A stretch of 64,000 nt of DNA from Druceiella hillmani (lineage: Eukaryota; Arthropoda; Insecta; Lepidoptera; Hepialidae), in assembly GCA_039881145.1 (NCBI GenBank), contig JAYKKI010000064.1:5451001-5515000 (forward strand). The letters run 5' to 3'. The number at the start of each line of letters is the position of its first letter. Within the stretch, counting starts at the first letter, position 1. Below are positions 21,218 through 32,291 of the stretch, piece after piece. The notes under the pieces were generated by a model. The model saw nothing but the letters and a program-made list of their open reading frames with translations. It ran no database searches and had not been told where the DNA came from. The translations under genes and the position numbers were made by a program.

Positions 21218-22165
21218 AACAGTGCACAGTATAACGTTACGTTGTACTGAGTACTTTCAAAACGATGACTTTTAAAACGACTCAGTGCAACATTACTCCA
21301 TAGTATTGATTTTGTATTTACGCCAAAATGTGACTTTTTAAACTTTTTACTTGCTTTAACAGGGGACAGTACAACGTTACGTTGTACTGAGTACTTTCAA
21401 AACGATTACTTTTAAAACGACTCAGTACAACATTAAGTCATAGTATTGATTTTATATATAGGCCACAATGTGACTTTTTAAACCTTTTATAACAGTATAA
21501 CGTTACGTTGTACTGAGTACTTTCAAAATGATTACTTTTAAAACGACTAAGTATAACATTAAGTCAAAGTATTATTTTGTAAATACGCCAAAATGTAACT
21601 TTTTAAATCTTTTCCTTGCTTTAACAGTGCACAATATAATGTTACGTTGCACTGAGTACTTTCAAAACTTTTACTTTTTAAACGACTCAGTACAACATTA
21701 CGTCATAGTATTGATTTTATATATACGCCACAATGTGACTTTTAAACCTTTTACTTGCTATAAAAGTGCACAGTATAGCGTTACGTTGTACTGATTACTT
21801 TCAAAACGATTACTTTTAAAACGACTCAGTACAACGTTACGTCATAGTATTGATTTAGTATATACGCCAAAACTACCTTTTTAAACCTTTTACTTGCTTT
21901 AACAGGGCACAGTATAACGTTACGTTGTACTGAGTACTTTCAAAATGATTACTTTTAAAACGACTCAGTACAACATTACGTCAAAGTATTATTTTGTAAA
22001 TAAGCCAAAATGTGACTTTTTAAACCTTTTACTTGCTTTAACAGTGCATAGTATAACGTTACGTTGTACTGAGTACTTTCAAAACGATTACTTTTAAAAC
22101 GACTAAGTACAACATTACGTTGAGGTACTATTTTGTAAATACGCCAAAATGCAACTTTTTAAGCT
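21218..22165. repeat. 139-bp tandem repeat with internal hairpin, 7 copies
   Basis: 'gttacgttgtactgagtac' (some copies changed by a base) occurs at 21236, 21376, 21502, 21641, 21780, 21919 and 22058. In most units 'gttgtactgagt' is matched about 30 bases later by its perfect complement 'actcagtacaac', making a 12-bp stem that extends imperfectly. The rest of each unit is 'cgccaaaatgtgactttttaa' (varying) and 'ttttacttgctttaacag'. An 88-codon plus-strand frame is a by-product. Confidence 0.92.
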
Positions 22166-22480
22166 TACTTAAAAAAGAAATTCCGTAGGCTGTATTTTGG
22201 ACTACAGCAACCTGGGGTTTGTTTCATGAATTTCCGTCGCGCTGAACGGCAATATTGTGTATGATATAAATTAAACAATGTAATAAATTTGATATTACTT
22301 TATTTTGTGACGTGTATCCGATGAACCTGTTATTTGACGGTCAGCCGGGCGGCCACGCCAGAAGAATTGCGACACCAAAAACATGCATTTTGCTGAGCTT
22401 ATAATTCAGAAACTGAAAATGGTAGGCAAATAAATAACATTTTATTACATGGATAATTAAGGCGCCTGATAATAAATATA
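22166..22480. other. Spacer, nothing recognised
   Basis: No ORF or family recognised; a GC-richer patch at 22335-22365. Confidence 0.4.
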
Positions 22481-23764
22481 CGAGGTCTGTTAAAAAAAAG
22501 TGACTTCAAATTTCGCGGGCTACGAGCATTGGATTCTCGAATTTTTTTTGTTATGTCGGTACATGTGTCCCCAATATATGTTGACATTATCAACTCTTGC
22601 ATTTTTAGTTTGTATTTGACAGATATAAAGGTTAGACGTGTTTTGTTGTGCTTGGCGATTTTTTGCTATAGAAAAAAATGGATCAAAGAATCTGTATTAA
22701 ATTGTGTGTGAAAAATAAAGTTAAGTACTCCGAACCTCTTAAAATGTTAACTCTGGTATTTGGCAAGTCTACTGTGAGCAAAAAAATGTTTATAAGTGTT
22801 ACGAGCTCTTCACAAAAGGCCGAGGAGATGTTAATGATGATACCCGCCTTGGACGCCCCAGCACGTCAACAACCGACGAAAACGTTAAAACAGTGAAGAA
22901 AATTGTTATGGAGAATCGTGGAATCACTATTAGAGAACTTGCTGAGGAAGTTGGTATGTCGGTTGGCTCTTGCCATTCATTTTTTTCGGATATTTTAAGC
23001 ATGAAGCGTGTGACAACGAAATTTGTTCCGAAATTGTTAAATTTTTACCAAAAGAGCCATCGCATGAGTATCGAGCAACAGCTGTTGAATGACATCGACG
23101 ACAATTGAGATTTATTCAAAAGGGTCATAACTCGTGACGAAACATGAGTGTATGGTTATGTCGTCGAAAACAAAGCCCAATCAACCCAATGGAAGCGACT
23201 AGAAGACCCAAGACCGAAAAAAGCTTTTCATTTTGCTCAATGTTTTCTTCGTTTGCAATGGCGTGGTGCATCGCGACTTCTTGCCAAAAGGTACGATTAA
23301 TAAGGAATATTATCTTCAAGTCCTGCACAGTTTGCGTGAAACAATATGAAGAAGACGCCCGAAATTATGAAAAAACTGGTCATGAATATTGCATCACGAA
23401 AATGCGCCAGCTCACTTGTCGTTGCTGGTTCGTAATTTTTTGACCAAAAACCACGCCCTAATCATGCTTTAGTCACCGTATTTACTAGATTTGGCCCCCT
23501 GAGACTTCTTTTGGTTTTCAAAACTGAAAAGGCTCATTAAATGACGACATTTTGCCACAAATGAGGAGATTAAGACCGCGTTGCTGGAAGAGCTTGAAGC
23601 CATATCAAAAAGCGCATATCAGAAGTGCTTTGAGGATTGGAAAAAGCACTGACACAGGTGTATTGTATTTGAGGGGGATTAGTTTGAAGGGGGCAAAATA
23701 GATATTGATGAATAAATGAATATTTTTGGAGAAAAATAAAGTCACTTTTTTTTAACAGCGCTCG
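22481..23764 (+). mobile_element. Mariner transposon, full length but inactive
   Basis: A 1284-bp element between TA dinucleotides (22479-22480 and 23765-23766). The left end 'cgaggtctgttaaaaaaaag' + 'tgactt' and the reverse-complemented right end 'cgagcgctgttaaaaaaaag' + 'tgactt' match at 24 of 26 positions. It contains one decayed transposase. Size, TA target and ends fit the irritans-like mariner group common in insects. Near-identical ends but a decayed ORF suggest moderate age. Confidence 0.95.
22678..23715 (+). pseudogene. Mariner transposase pseudogene
   Basis: It would cut and paste the element through an RNase H-like DD34D domain. The start is the ATG at 22678 (MDQRICIKLCVKNK); the end is EGDKIDIDE-like 'gatattgatgaataa' at 23715, about 345 codons as expected. 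The N-terminal helix-turn-helix region breaks by frameshift near 22790. The segment KKIVMENRGITIRELAEEVG to FVPKLLNFYQKSHRM (22893-23105) is intact. Stops at 23106 and 23145, another frameshift near 23230, and stops at 23347, 23371, 23470, 23500, 23548, 23650 and near 23680 follow. Of the catalytic triad, the first Asp (23136-23138) stays but in TRDE instead of the usual TGDE. The second is Glu (23398-23400, HHENAPAH). The third Asp (23503-23505) directly follows a stop. Clearly dead. Confidence 0.95.
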
Positions 23765-23766
23765 TA

Positions 23767-24194
23767 CACTTCATGCTGTTGATATAAATAAATAAATAAT
23801 TTACATTATCATACACTTGCGAGCCTTCTTTGATGTCTGTTGTACAATTTTCTTACTTTCTTCGGGGGCTCACGTTTCCCTACCGAATGGTTTTTATTAG
23901 CTTTTTTGCTTTTAATAAATGCCTACGGATATGTTCTTTTCCTTTTCCCGGAGAATTTTGTTATTCGTTGCCTTTTTTCCAACATAACCCTTTTGTCGAG
24001 GCATTTTTCAATTTTTGGCTATAAAAAAATATTTTTAAATATTTCACTATTATACTGATTCACAATTATTCGATAATAGTATCGATTCTGATTGATTTAA
24101 CGATTAAATCAGGAAAATTGGTCTATTCGTTCTCAAGTTATGACAATTTTTTTCACATTTCTTCAAGTTTTATGACCACCTGACAAATTGTAAT
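23767..24194. other. Spacer, nothing recognised
   Basis: Two overlapping short plus-strand frames (23830-24058) are rich in Phe/Leu from T-rich DNA and resemble no family I know. Confidence 0.4.
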
Positions 24195-24202
24195 GACATA
24201 TG

Positions 24203-25109
24203 CAGTGTCGGACATATAATCGAGGTGGCGTTTACCAGCCGGGCCCTAGCCTGCGCGGGCCCCCATCCCTAACTACCCCCTGGCTGACGACTTACATGTA
24301 AAATGGTTCGTACATACTTAGAGAGAAAGGAAATGGAAAAAAAATTGGAAAATGCTTGACCCTGAGGCCATCTCTGAAATTTCCCGCTAATTTCGAGTTC
24401 AAAGAGTTCCGGTCGTAATTATTGAGCTCTTCAAGTCCAAGGATATGACTTATTTGTTAATTTTCGAGCCCCTTGAGCTGGAAAAATAACAATGGCGCTT
24501 TTTACATTTTTGAAAAACAATGTTTACCGAGCGATTAACATTATTGGGGCATTCGATGCTGTTTTTGTACAAAAAATAATATCTTTTCAAATATATTGCT
24601 TCATAAAGATATTTGAAAGTTCACAATTAAATGAAACTACGTGATGTAGTATTATTTCTACTATCTTTAATTTCTTTACCACGACCTAGGTTTCGTTGTA
24701 TTACAACATCTTCAGGTGGGATATTAGCAAAGATTTTCTTTGCTAATATGATCTTTGCTAACAGCCCACCTGAAGATGTTGTAATACAACGAAACCTAGG
24801 TCGTGGTAAAGAACTTAAAGAAAGTAGAAATAATACTACATCACGTAGTTTCATTTAATTGTGAATAATGAATTTCTACAAAATTAACGCCAAATACATT
24901 CAATATTTGAAAGTTATTTTGGAAAAGAATTTTTTTGAAAAGCAATATTTTCCAGATTAATTAACCGATTTTAAGGGCATTCGACGTGTTTTTTTAAGTA
25001 CTTTTTAAGGACTATATTTATCTAATAATATTACCTGATAGTATCCCATCTATCCTTATTCCAGGCTTGTGGAGAGCCACTCGGGCCCTTCCGGCTTAGT
25101 CCGTCCCTG
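24203..25109. mobile_element. Non-autonomous hAT element with 8-bp target duplication
   Basis: The 907-bp insertion is flanked by identical GACATATG (24195-24202 and 25110-25117). Ends are 'cagtgtcggacatataatcg' and, reverse complemented, 'cagggacggactaagccgga', sharing CAG.G.CGGAC. An 8-bp duplication with CAG..G ends is the hAT signature. The subterminal parts are strikingly GC-rich ('gccgggccctagcctgcgcg', 'agccactcgggcccttccgg') against AT-rich flanks. No transposase frame remains. A palindromic element has inserted inside it (24622-24902). Confidence 0.88.
24622..24902. mobile_element. Palindromic (foldback) element, copy 2, nested in the hAT
   Basis: Arms of ~118 bp are nearly perfect complements: 'tcacaattaaatgaaactac' to 'acaacatcttcaggtggg' mirrors 'cccacctgaagatgttgt' to 'ctttcatttaattgtga'-type sequence. 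The loop carries repeats of 'atctttgctaa'. After the right arm comes the tail 'taatgaatttctacaaaatt' + 'aacgccaaatacattca', shared with copy 1. The insertion is bracketed by a 13-bp direct repeat, ATATTTGAAAGTT (24609-24621 and 24903-24915). The two 75-codon frames on opposite strands come from the symmetry. Confidence 0.88.
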
Positions 25110-25117
25110 GACATATG

Positions 25118-25754
25118 TAACGGAAATAAGAAAGACATTTGTTTCAAATATATACTACATTGATTTGTACAGGTTTAATGATTTATGAGTTTTAGAGAAT
25201 TACAAATCGTCAGCCACCGTGACACCCAGGAGAAGAAATTCATGGAACTTCATGTCAAAAGTCTACCAATCGAACACGCAACACGCAATGGTCCTCGGGT
25301 ATTTATAAAGTAACACATTTTAACAAACCTAAAAATATTTGTACCCTTGGTGACGTTGCGTAATAAACTTTTGTCCGTATACTAAGTCTATTCTATACTA
25401 ACCGTGTCCTCGACTTCACTCGCGTGTAATTAGGAAAAAAAAATTGATTTATTCCCTTATATATTGCTCCTGGGTATACACTATTACCTTACCAAATTTC
25501 ATCAAAATTCTTCCAGTAGATTTTGCGTGATACCCGTTCAAATTAACGTGCAGACAGAGAGATAAAAATTCTAAAAAAAGTTTTAGTGGCTTCTATTGTC
25601 GTTCTATGTACTAAATAAATTACATTTTTTAAAAATATTTTCAATGCACAAAATTCACTCTGTTGCAATTTTATTAATAGTATAGATTTATTTATTTTCT
25701 GGCATAAATGCTTGAAAAAAAAAACAAAAGCTCTCCATTTTTTATCTCTCGAAA
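25118..25754. other. Spacer containing a LINE-type 3' tail
   Basis: 25390-25560 reads 'cctcgacttcactcgcgtgt', 'ccaaatttcatcaaaattct' and 'tccagtagattttgcgtga', then 'cagacagagagataaaaatt'. This order is typical of widespread lepidopteran LINE-type 3' tails. No coding part attached. The remainder is AT-rich. Confidence 0.5.
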
Positions 25755-26840
25755 AGCTCTCCATTTTTAACAGTCACAAAAAGATAGCTACTTGATTAAA
25801 ACTGTTACATGTCAGGAATAGCTGTAAAAAGTACCAGGTTTATTAGTTATCATCCTAATATCCAACAGCTTGTGACTGGCTGTAAGACATTATCTTGTAA
25901 CAACAATTTCGCTAGTTGTGTAATCTTGCAATATTTTTAAATCGACAGCCAATTTTATAAATGCGAATAGCTCTCCATTTTCCATTAACAGTCACAAAAA
26001 GATAGATATTTGAGGAATAGCTGCAAAATTTGGCATGTTTATTAGCTATCATCCTAATATCCGACAGCTTGTGACATAAGAGAGTACTCTGTTACACTTG
26101 GAACAATAGATATTTGTAACAATAGTTTCGCGAGTTGTGTAATCTTCCAATATTTTTAAGCCGACAGCCAATTTTATAAATGCGAGTAGCTCTCCATTTT
26201 CCATTAACAGTCACAAAAAGATAGATATTTGAGGAATAGCTGCAAAATTTGGCATGTTTATTGGCTATCATCCTAATATCCAACAGCTTGTGACATAAGA
26301 GAGTACCCTGTAACACTTGGAACAATAGAGATTTGTAACAATAGTTTCGCGAGTTGTATAATATTCCAATATTTTTAATCCGACAGCCAATTTTATAAAT
26401 GCGAGTAGCTCTCCATTTTCCATTAATAGTCACATAAAGAAAGATATTTGATTAAAACTGTAACATGTCAGAAATAGCTGTAAAAAGTAGCAGGTTTATT
26501 AGTTATAATCCTAACATCCGATAGCTTGTGACTGGCTGTAAGACATTATCTTATAACAACAATTTCGCGAGTTGTGTAATCTTCCAATATTTTTAAGTCG
26601 ACAGCCAAATTTGATAAACGCGAATAGTTCTCCATTTTCCATTAACAGTCACAAGAAGATACATATTTAATTAAAATTGTAACATGACAGGAATAGCTGT
26701 AAAAAGTGGTAGGTTTATTAGTTATCGTCCTAATATCCAACAGCTTGTGACTGGCTGTAAGACATTATCTTGTAACAACAATTTCGTGAGTTGTGTAATC
26801 TTGCAATATTTTTAAGCCGACTGCCAATTTTATAAATAAA
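25755..26840. repeat. ~219-bp satellite, 5 copies of two types
   Basis: 'agctctccattttccattaa' starts units at 25755, 25969, 26188, 26407 and 26636. Units 1, 4 and 5 carry 'gactggctgtaagacattat'; units 2 and 3 carry 'gacataagagagta.(c/t)ctgt' with 'cacttggaacaataga'. All share 'tcatcctaatatccaacagc' and 'gtgtaatcttccaatatttt' (slight variation). The unit is homologous to the region upstream of the truncated mariner-like element (18245-18375). A 113-codon minus frame spanning two units is not a gene. Confidence 0.92.
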
Positions 26841-27410
26841 TACAATGCTTTTTGGTTATCATTTTTTACACCGCAGAAGAATCAAAACAAACGTACATCG
26901 GACCAATTATTTTGCAAATAAATTTATTGTGACGTAGAAAAATAAATACCAATACAATTGAAACTTTTTGACAAGTAGTTAGATAATGATGATAAATTAC
27001 CTTTGTTCCGATCTTTGCAATGTTGCAGTTAATGATACCAATTAATTAAGTTTTTAATCGCAATTATAAACTTTTTCGATTTGTATTTAAAGAATTCGTT
27101 TAAAAATTTGTATTAGATTTTATACGTAACGCAGTTGTTATTAAACAGCGCTAAGGGCACGTAGTCCTAGGCTGAACTGATCTCAACTGATCTCTTTATC
27201 AGACAGCTATAAAGTTAATGTTGTGATTGTAGTACATGGTTTAATAATATTGTAGGGAAAATACAATGAATTTTCTAAATAATTGTCCATCGATTAAATA
27301 TATATTTGTGCCAATCATAATACACACAATGATATCAAATAGGTTTGTGTGCAAACATTCGTTTTTGGAATCAAATGTAGTATAGTAATATAACTAGTAA
27401 TATTTTTGGC
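26841..27410. other. Spacer, nothing recognised
   Basis: AT-rich; no feature supported. Confidence 0.4.
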
Positions 27411-27546
<136 letters not shown>

Positions 27547-27554
27547 GCTATCGG

Positions 27555-28466
27555 TGCGTTAGTTTAGCTAAATAATAACCAATAAAAAATCTATAAAATT
27601 TTCTATCATAATTTATTATAAGAAGTAACGTTTTTCTTCCCTAAAAAAGACGTTCTAGATTTTGGTATTAAAAACTAGGAATAACGAAAAAAGTGCGAGT
27701 CTGACTCACACATCGAATGTTCCGTACCTTGTTTGAAGTGAAATTACTTTATTCCTCGTAAGTAAATAATACGGACTCCCCAGCGTTCTAAATATGTAAC
27801 ATTACCCAATATAAGTAAGTAGATTGGATATACATATTATCGTGAATATTTCAACACTACGATATTTAGAATCATCGTTATAAATTTCATAGTTTCGGAA
27901 ATAGGAGTTGGAGGGGAGGGTCACATAATATTTTGAATAATTTCAGAATATTCCTAACTTACAACTAGCACTTTCAAACAATACTATATATCTTTTCCTC
28001 CGCATTTCACGTGCGAGGCTTTAAAAAAATATATAAAATTACATATTTACTATATTTCAGGACTAAACAATTTTGGCAAAACCAGAGAAATTTAGCTTAA
28101 ATAATTTCTAAAGAAAATCTCCACAACCCTACTAGCAAAGCTCTCAAGTGAAGCGACGTGGCGTTAGGTTACCTATCCAAATACGAACTTCCCCGCGCCA
28201 TCCTCAATTATATATATTATCTTATTTAAATTACATGTTTTAATTTTATTCCATTTATCTATTCATGAAGGCTTTTGTCGGTGAATAGACAGACAGAAGA
28301 TAATAAGAAACATGAATAATAAGACTGAATAAACGGTGTTGTTGTGAAAACTGTGAAAAACAAAAGCATATTAAAGAAAGCAAGAGATCACTGTATCAAG
28401 TCAACAATTACGAAAATAAGTAAGAATCGGATAGTGTAAAAGAGGAAAAAACGCAAAGTGAAAATT
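27555..28466 (-). repeat. Left arm of a large inverted repeat (~0.91 kb)
   Basis: Reverse complement of 34537-35443 at roughly 95 percent by eye. Landmarks include 'cgttagtttagctaaataat', 'aaaaaagtgcgagtctgact', 'catttcacgtgcgaggcttt', 'gtggcgttaggttacctatc' and 'gtgtaaaagaggaaaaaacg'. It includes the lepidopteran terminus 'gtgcgagtctgactcacaca'. No ORF. It is either one end of a large decayed element or one of two inserted copies. Confidence 0.9.
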
Positions 28467-29303
28467 AATTGGTAACAAATTTTTCGTCTGGAATTCGTGG
28501 CGGGAAACTCTTAACTACGGAAGTGGAAAAATTTGTAGACGGAAAATATTTCTAATAAACACGCTTAGTGTTTACTACAAATATTTATCCATCTACATAA
28601 AATTAAAAAATACGGTCAAGCATGTTTCGGATCTCGTACAAAGTATTCCGTACCAATAAATTCAGTCATGGTAACATTTTGAAAAAATTAAGCCGTCATA
28701 GGGCGGCTGGCAGTTGTGAAACCTAATTATTTTCACTATCACTGTAACTCGTATTTGAAATTAATAAACCCTTTTAACGTTTGAATACAGTTTAACGCAA
28801 TACACCGATATAAACGAGTAAAGTTATAAACGCTAGTAAATAAAAAACAACGCTGATACACTAACACACACATAAAGTAGCGTGTGTGTAGTATATTAGA
28901 GAAGGAAGCGTTATGTCAGAAAGAGCCGACAAGACACGAAGCCGGCCGAAAAGTAGACAGGACGCGGAGCGGGCCGAATTATGCGGAAAGGAGCCGACAA
29001 GACACGAAGCTGGCCGAATGGTAAGACGCGACTTGCCATTAGAACGTTTAAACTTCCACCCAAACGCGCCATTAAACGTTTCACATCAATAGCTATATGA
29101 ATAACTAAATTATCAAAAAAATCATGAGCGTTTTTTTTTCGTTCAAAGGGAAAAATGTTAATAATATAATGTTTTTCCTTTAAAATAGGCAAGCGTGCAG
29201 TATTTCGAAGAACAATGAAAGTATAGTGAATTCTTTTCTGTATTGTATTATGTATCAGTAGCAAAACACATCCTGGTCATCATATCTGCTCTATTCCAAA
29301 TTT
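28467..29303. other. Spacer with a GC-richer direct repeat
   Basis: 'gagccgacaagacacgaagc' plus '(c/t)ggccgaa' occurs at about 28923 and 28991. The minus-strand 117-codon frame (28911-29264) passes through it; it shows no family I recognise, and I do not call it a gene. Confidence 0.4.
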
Positions 29304-29739
29304 TGCTGATGCTCTTAATTTCTGCCAGCACAATCATCCATCAGGTTTACTTCAGACGACTATAGCATTTTCTTTCAATTTCCAATCTGGTTCCAATCTA
29401 GACCCTGTTGCCCAATACGGTTACTTTAAAGCGAGTATCTGATTCAGTTCTGCTTCCAGCTTTTTATTTTATGATCCTTTAGAATTTCCCTACATCATTA
29501 TATCAGGTTTTTATTAAACAGCTCCCATGGCCAGAATATTTAAAGGATGTCGGTATCAAAGACAACAAGCCTTCGTCAATACTTGAAATTTCCACATGCG
29601 GTCTTTCGTTAACGGCAAAGCTTTAGAATTTCCACCTAAGGTCTTTCAAAGTGCATTCAAATATTTCAGTGTGCATTAAAATAGTAATTAGGTACTCAAA
29701 ACAATTTTTTTGTGTGCTCAAAATTATTTTTGGTATCTT
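29304..29739 (+). repeat. 436-bp duplicated segment, copy A
   Basis: Same orientation and same length as 34078-34513, differing at only a scatter of bases. Landmarks are 'tgctgatgctcttaatttct', 'ctcccatggccag' and 'acatgcggtctttcgttaac'. Non-coding. Sequence beyond 'ttttggtatctt' differs between the two copies. Confidence 0.92.
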
Positions 29740-30159
29740 CAGAGACATACCGAAAAACGTACCAAAAAATACGTTTCCCCACACTTTATTTCGATAACTA
29801 CTCCATCTAAAATTATAAAAAATAAAGTTTTTAAAAATCTATGGTTGTAGAAAGCTATAGCGATTATTTTAGATCTTTATAGTTATCTGAATGTTTATAA
29901 TTATAAAAAAACCTTAAATATTTATAATTATCTAAATGTTTACCGAATTCTCGCAGTGCGAAGTCTACACGTATTTGACAGATTTTTAAACTTTAAGACC
30001 ACTCTCTGTAATACGATGAAACCATACAGTATTGTTTTTGTTTTACAAAGGAAATATAATTCTTCGTTCAATGTTCTTGTATCCAAACCATTAATTAATA
30101 TATTTCCTTTCTCTATCACATTATGGGTATTAAAGGGCCTGAATCAACTTCAAAATTAG
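29740..30159. other. Spacer, nothing recognised
   Basis: AT-rich; a 67-codon frame starting at 29956 is not supported by any motif. Confidence 0.4.
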
Positions 30160-30450
30160 CCACCACTCGGGCCAGTTCAAAGCATGGCGCCTACAATCTC
30201 CAGCTCCAAGGTTTAGAAAAAAAATCCGCTACATTGTCCAGCCAATATTTCCGAGGATGATCTGTCAGCCCCTTCTCTATGATTTATTTCTAGTGATCTC
30301 CCGCGGAATCTTGATATCTGGCATGCGCTCGACATATTCTGTCTAGCATGACCATACTATCCGTACCTCCATGCTATTACTTGGCCACTGGTAAAGGTCG
30401 CAGAAACCCATATTGGTTAGGATGCACCACTAAACCTTGTCGTTCATCGG
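30160..30450 (-). pseudogene. Decayed LINE reverse-transcriptase C-terminus (tentative)
   Basis: Minus-strand fragments in shifting frames read YVERMPDIKIPREITRNK and RKYWLDNVADFFSKPW. They resemble the GHV.RM.D.R.P and GRPRKRWLDNV.EDL signature of LINE polymerase C-termini. Several stops and frameshifts. Similar in kind to 13849-14235 but more eroded. It could be chance similarity in part. Confidence 0.45.
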
Positions 30451-30890
30451 ATAATTCATTTGCTTCGAACAAATCCATAAGATATTCAAATGCCCAACGA
30501 TTTTTTCAATAAATAATCCATTCAAATTTTCCTAACAGTCAAACGCCTTTTTAATGCTGAAAAACGTCCTGATCTTTTCGCGCTTTCAACTAAGACTTTA
30601 CGACTTAAACTACTTTTAAACTATTTCTGTCACTTTAGTATCACCATAGACAGATATTAATATTTTATGTATTTTCTTAGCACTTTTATGCAGTTTGGTC
30701 TAAAATTTTACGTCAATACTCTGCTTGATAAGCATAATTTATGACAAACTTGAAAAATATATCTCATGTCAATTATGATTTAAAGATTAATGACACAAAA
30801 TGAGTTGCTGTCGTTACATACTAGGCTTTGGGTAAGGCAAATTAGGGCTGACAAAAAATATTTACACTACAATTGAATGACACTCCACAT
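30451..30890. other. Spacer, nothing recognised
   Basis: AT-rich; no feature supported. Confidence 0.4.
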
Positions 30891-30919
30891 AATATTCATA
30901 GTACGTTTGATAAGACCTC

Positions 30920-31085
30920 ATGAATGCATTAGGGTGACAACTAATAAACTCGCCACTATTCCCAGTATCCTCTGGAATGTTATTGGACCGTCTCGAACAT
31001 CTCTGATAGGGTATATAAAGGCGAGGAATTCGTTCTACTGTTTAGTTAGCAACTGGGTTTCGGAGAGTAAAGAACAGATAAATAT
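30920..31085 (+). promoter_or_regulatory. Core promoter of the second truncated mariner-like element
   Basis: TATATAAA at 31012-31019 is followed by TTAGTT (31042-31047), an initiator-like match 32 bases downstream. Then comes 'agcaactgggtttcggagag' + 'taaagaac', conserved with the copy near 18.2 kb. Immediately upstream, GAA-TTA-GGA-GTC-GAA-TCT triplets sit at exact five-base steps (30975-31002), matching the alternating GAA/TTC heat-shock-element pattern at 13 of 18 positions. Upstream 'attagggtgacaactaataa' matches the distal region of the first copy. Confidence 0.5.
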
Positions 31086-31370
31086 TCATTAATTCCATTT
31101 AGAAGCCAAGGTCTCTACTATGACAAAGGTAAGCATCGGCTCTAAAGATTCAGAAAAGGAAAGTTTGATCCCTCCGATAATATTATCCATGGACCTGGAC
31201 CTCCCACGTTATATTTAGGAAAAGTTAAAAATCTTATCGAAACAAACCCCAGGTTATGTACGCGTTATCTGGTATAGCTACTTTCACGCTGCCATACATC
31301 AACAGAAAAACAATTGCAGCATTCTGGAAGAAACGAGAATGTTCTGTTTATTACTTGTCAACCTAATATT
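31086..31370 (+). pseudogene. Truncated mariner-family transposase, second copy
   Basis: Aligns base by base with the remnant at 17724-18120. Fragments include LGKVKNLIETNPRLCTRYLV followed by a stop and LLSRCHTSTEKQLQH, i.e. the second helix-turn-helix (L..LIE.(D/N)PR..TR.LA..L...H..I..HL). The SGRP-like joint is degraded. Homology to the first copy fades at the PHEL position; no catalytic domain follows. Confidence 0.65.
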
Positions 31371-32291
31371 TAGGTACCAAAATAGCTGAAAATTCCACCC
31401 ACGATTTTATTTTTATATTTTTATTTACCGGAATAATACTTCTCAAGTAGATAAGCTCCTTCAAACATTGAACAAAATTGGCTAACAAGTATCGGTAACA
31501 CGTAGAAAAACAAAAAAAACTAACAAATACGGGCCAAACTGAAATCTAAGATTTCAAAGCGCGTCTTCATATATCAAATTCAATTATTGGCGTGGGATCA
31601 GGCGAAGCCCTCAACATCGTTCAGATAGACACAAGTTTTGACATTTGATCTTTCAAAAACTGTTCACACAATTTTAATGAAATTTTATATGTGTCTTACA
31701 AATGCCATTAACTTTGCACAGATTTGTGCCAGCGTCTTATAATTTCACTCAAAGTTTTACATTATCTATTGAATTTCTTCCTAAGTTCTGGAAATAAGTA
31801 AATATAAAAATAATATACGATAAGATATTTATCTATTATGTAATTGTAATCCACGCGTGAATATAGGAGCACAAATGACGATATTTTAATTAAAAAATCG
31901 ACCAAATGCGAGTCGGGTAATTAATTAACTGATAAAATATTACCGCTCACTAATGATAATAGTATCTGATCCATAGTTATTTATGGTGATTGGATTTGCC
32001 AAATTTATTTTACAGTTAATTTTTTATTTTCTAAAACTGTTAGTTACAGGCACATTGTTTTCTATTTTTCCTGTTACTTTTAAACAGCTCTCTGAGTACG
32101 TAAATAATTTAACATATATTTCATTTTGACGTAAATACGTCTTTAAATTTGCTACCATACGGGGGCAATCCAAAAAACCTAATGATAACAAAATCGAGGG
32201 ATAGAGTTTGGCATTGCAGTTTCGAATCTATCCTCTACATCAAAAATTAATTATACCCCTGGATAGCTAAAGGATCAAAGAATTCATTACA
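31371..32291. other. Spacer with a lepidopteran-repeat end
   Basis: 'aaaatcgaccaaatgcgagt' + 'cggg' at 31892-31915 is the reverse terminus of the lepidopteran repeat, with little attached. No gene. Confidence 0.4.

Noticed and set aside
24627..24858. Two 75-codon proteins, almost identical, on opposite strands
   Set aside because: They mirror each other because the element is a palindrome.
28911..29264. 117-codon minus-strand frame
   Set aside because: No motif or family resemblance, and it crosses a direct-repeat patch; nothing supports coding.
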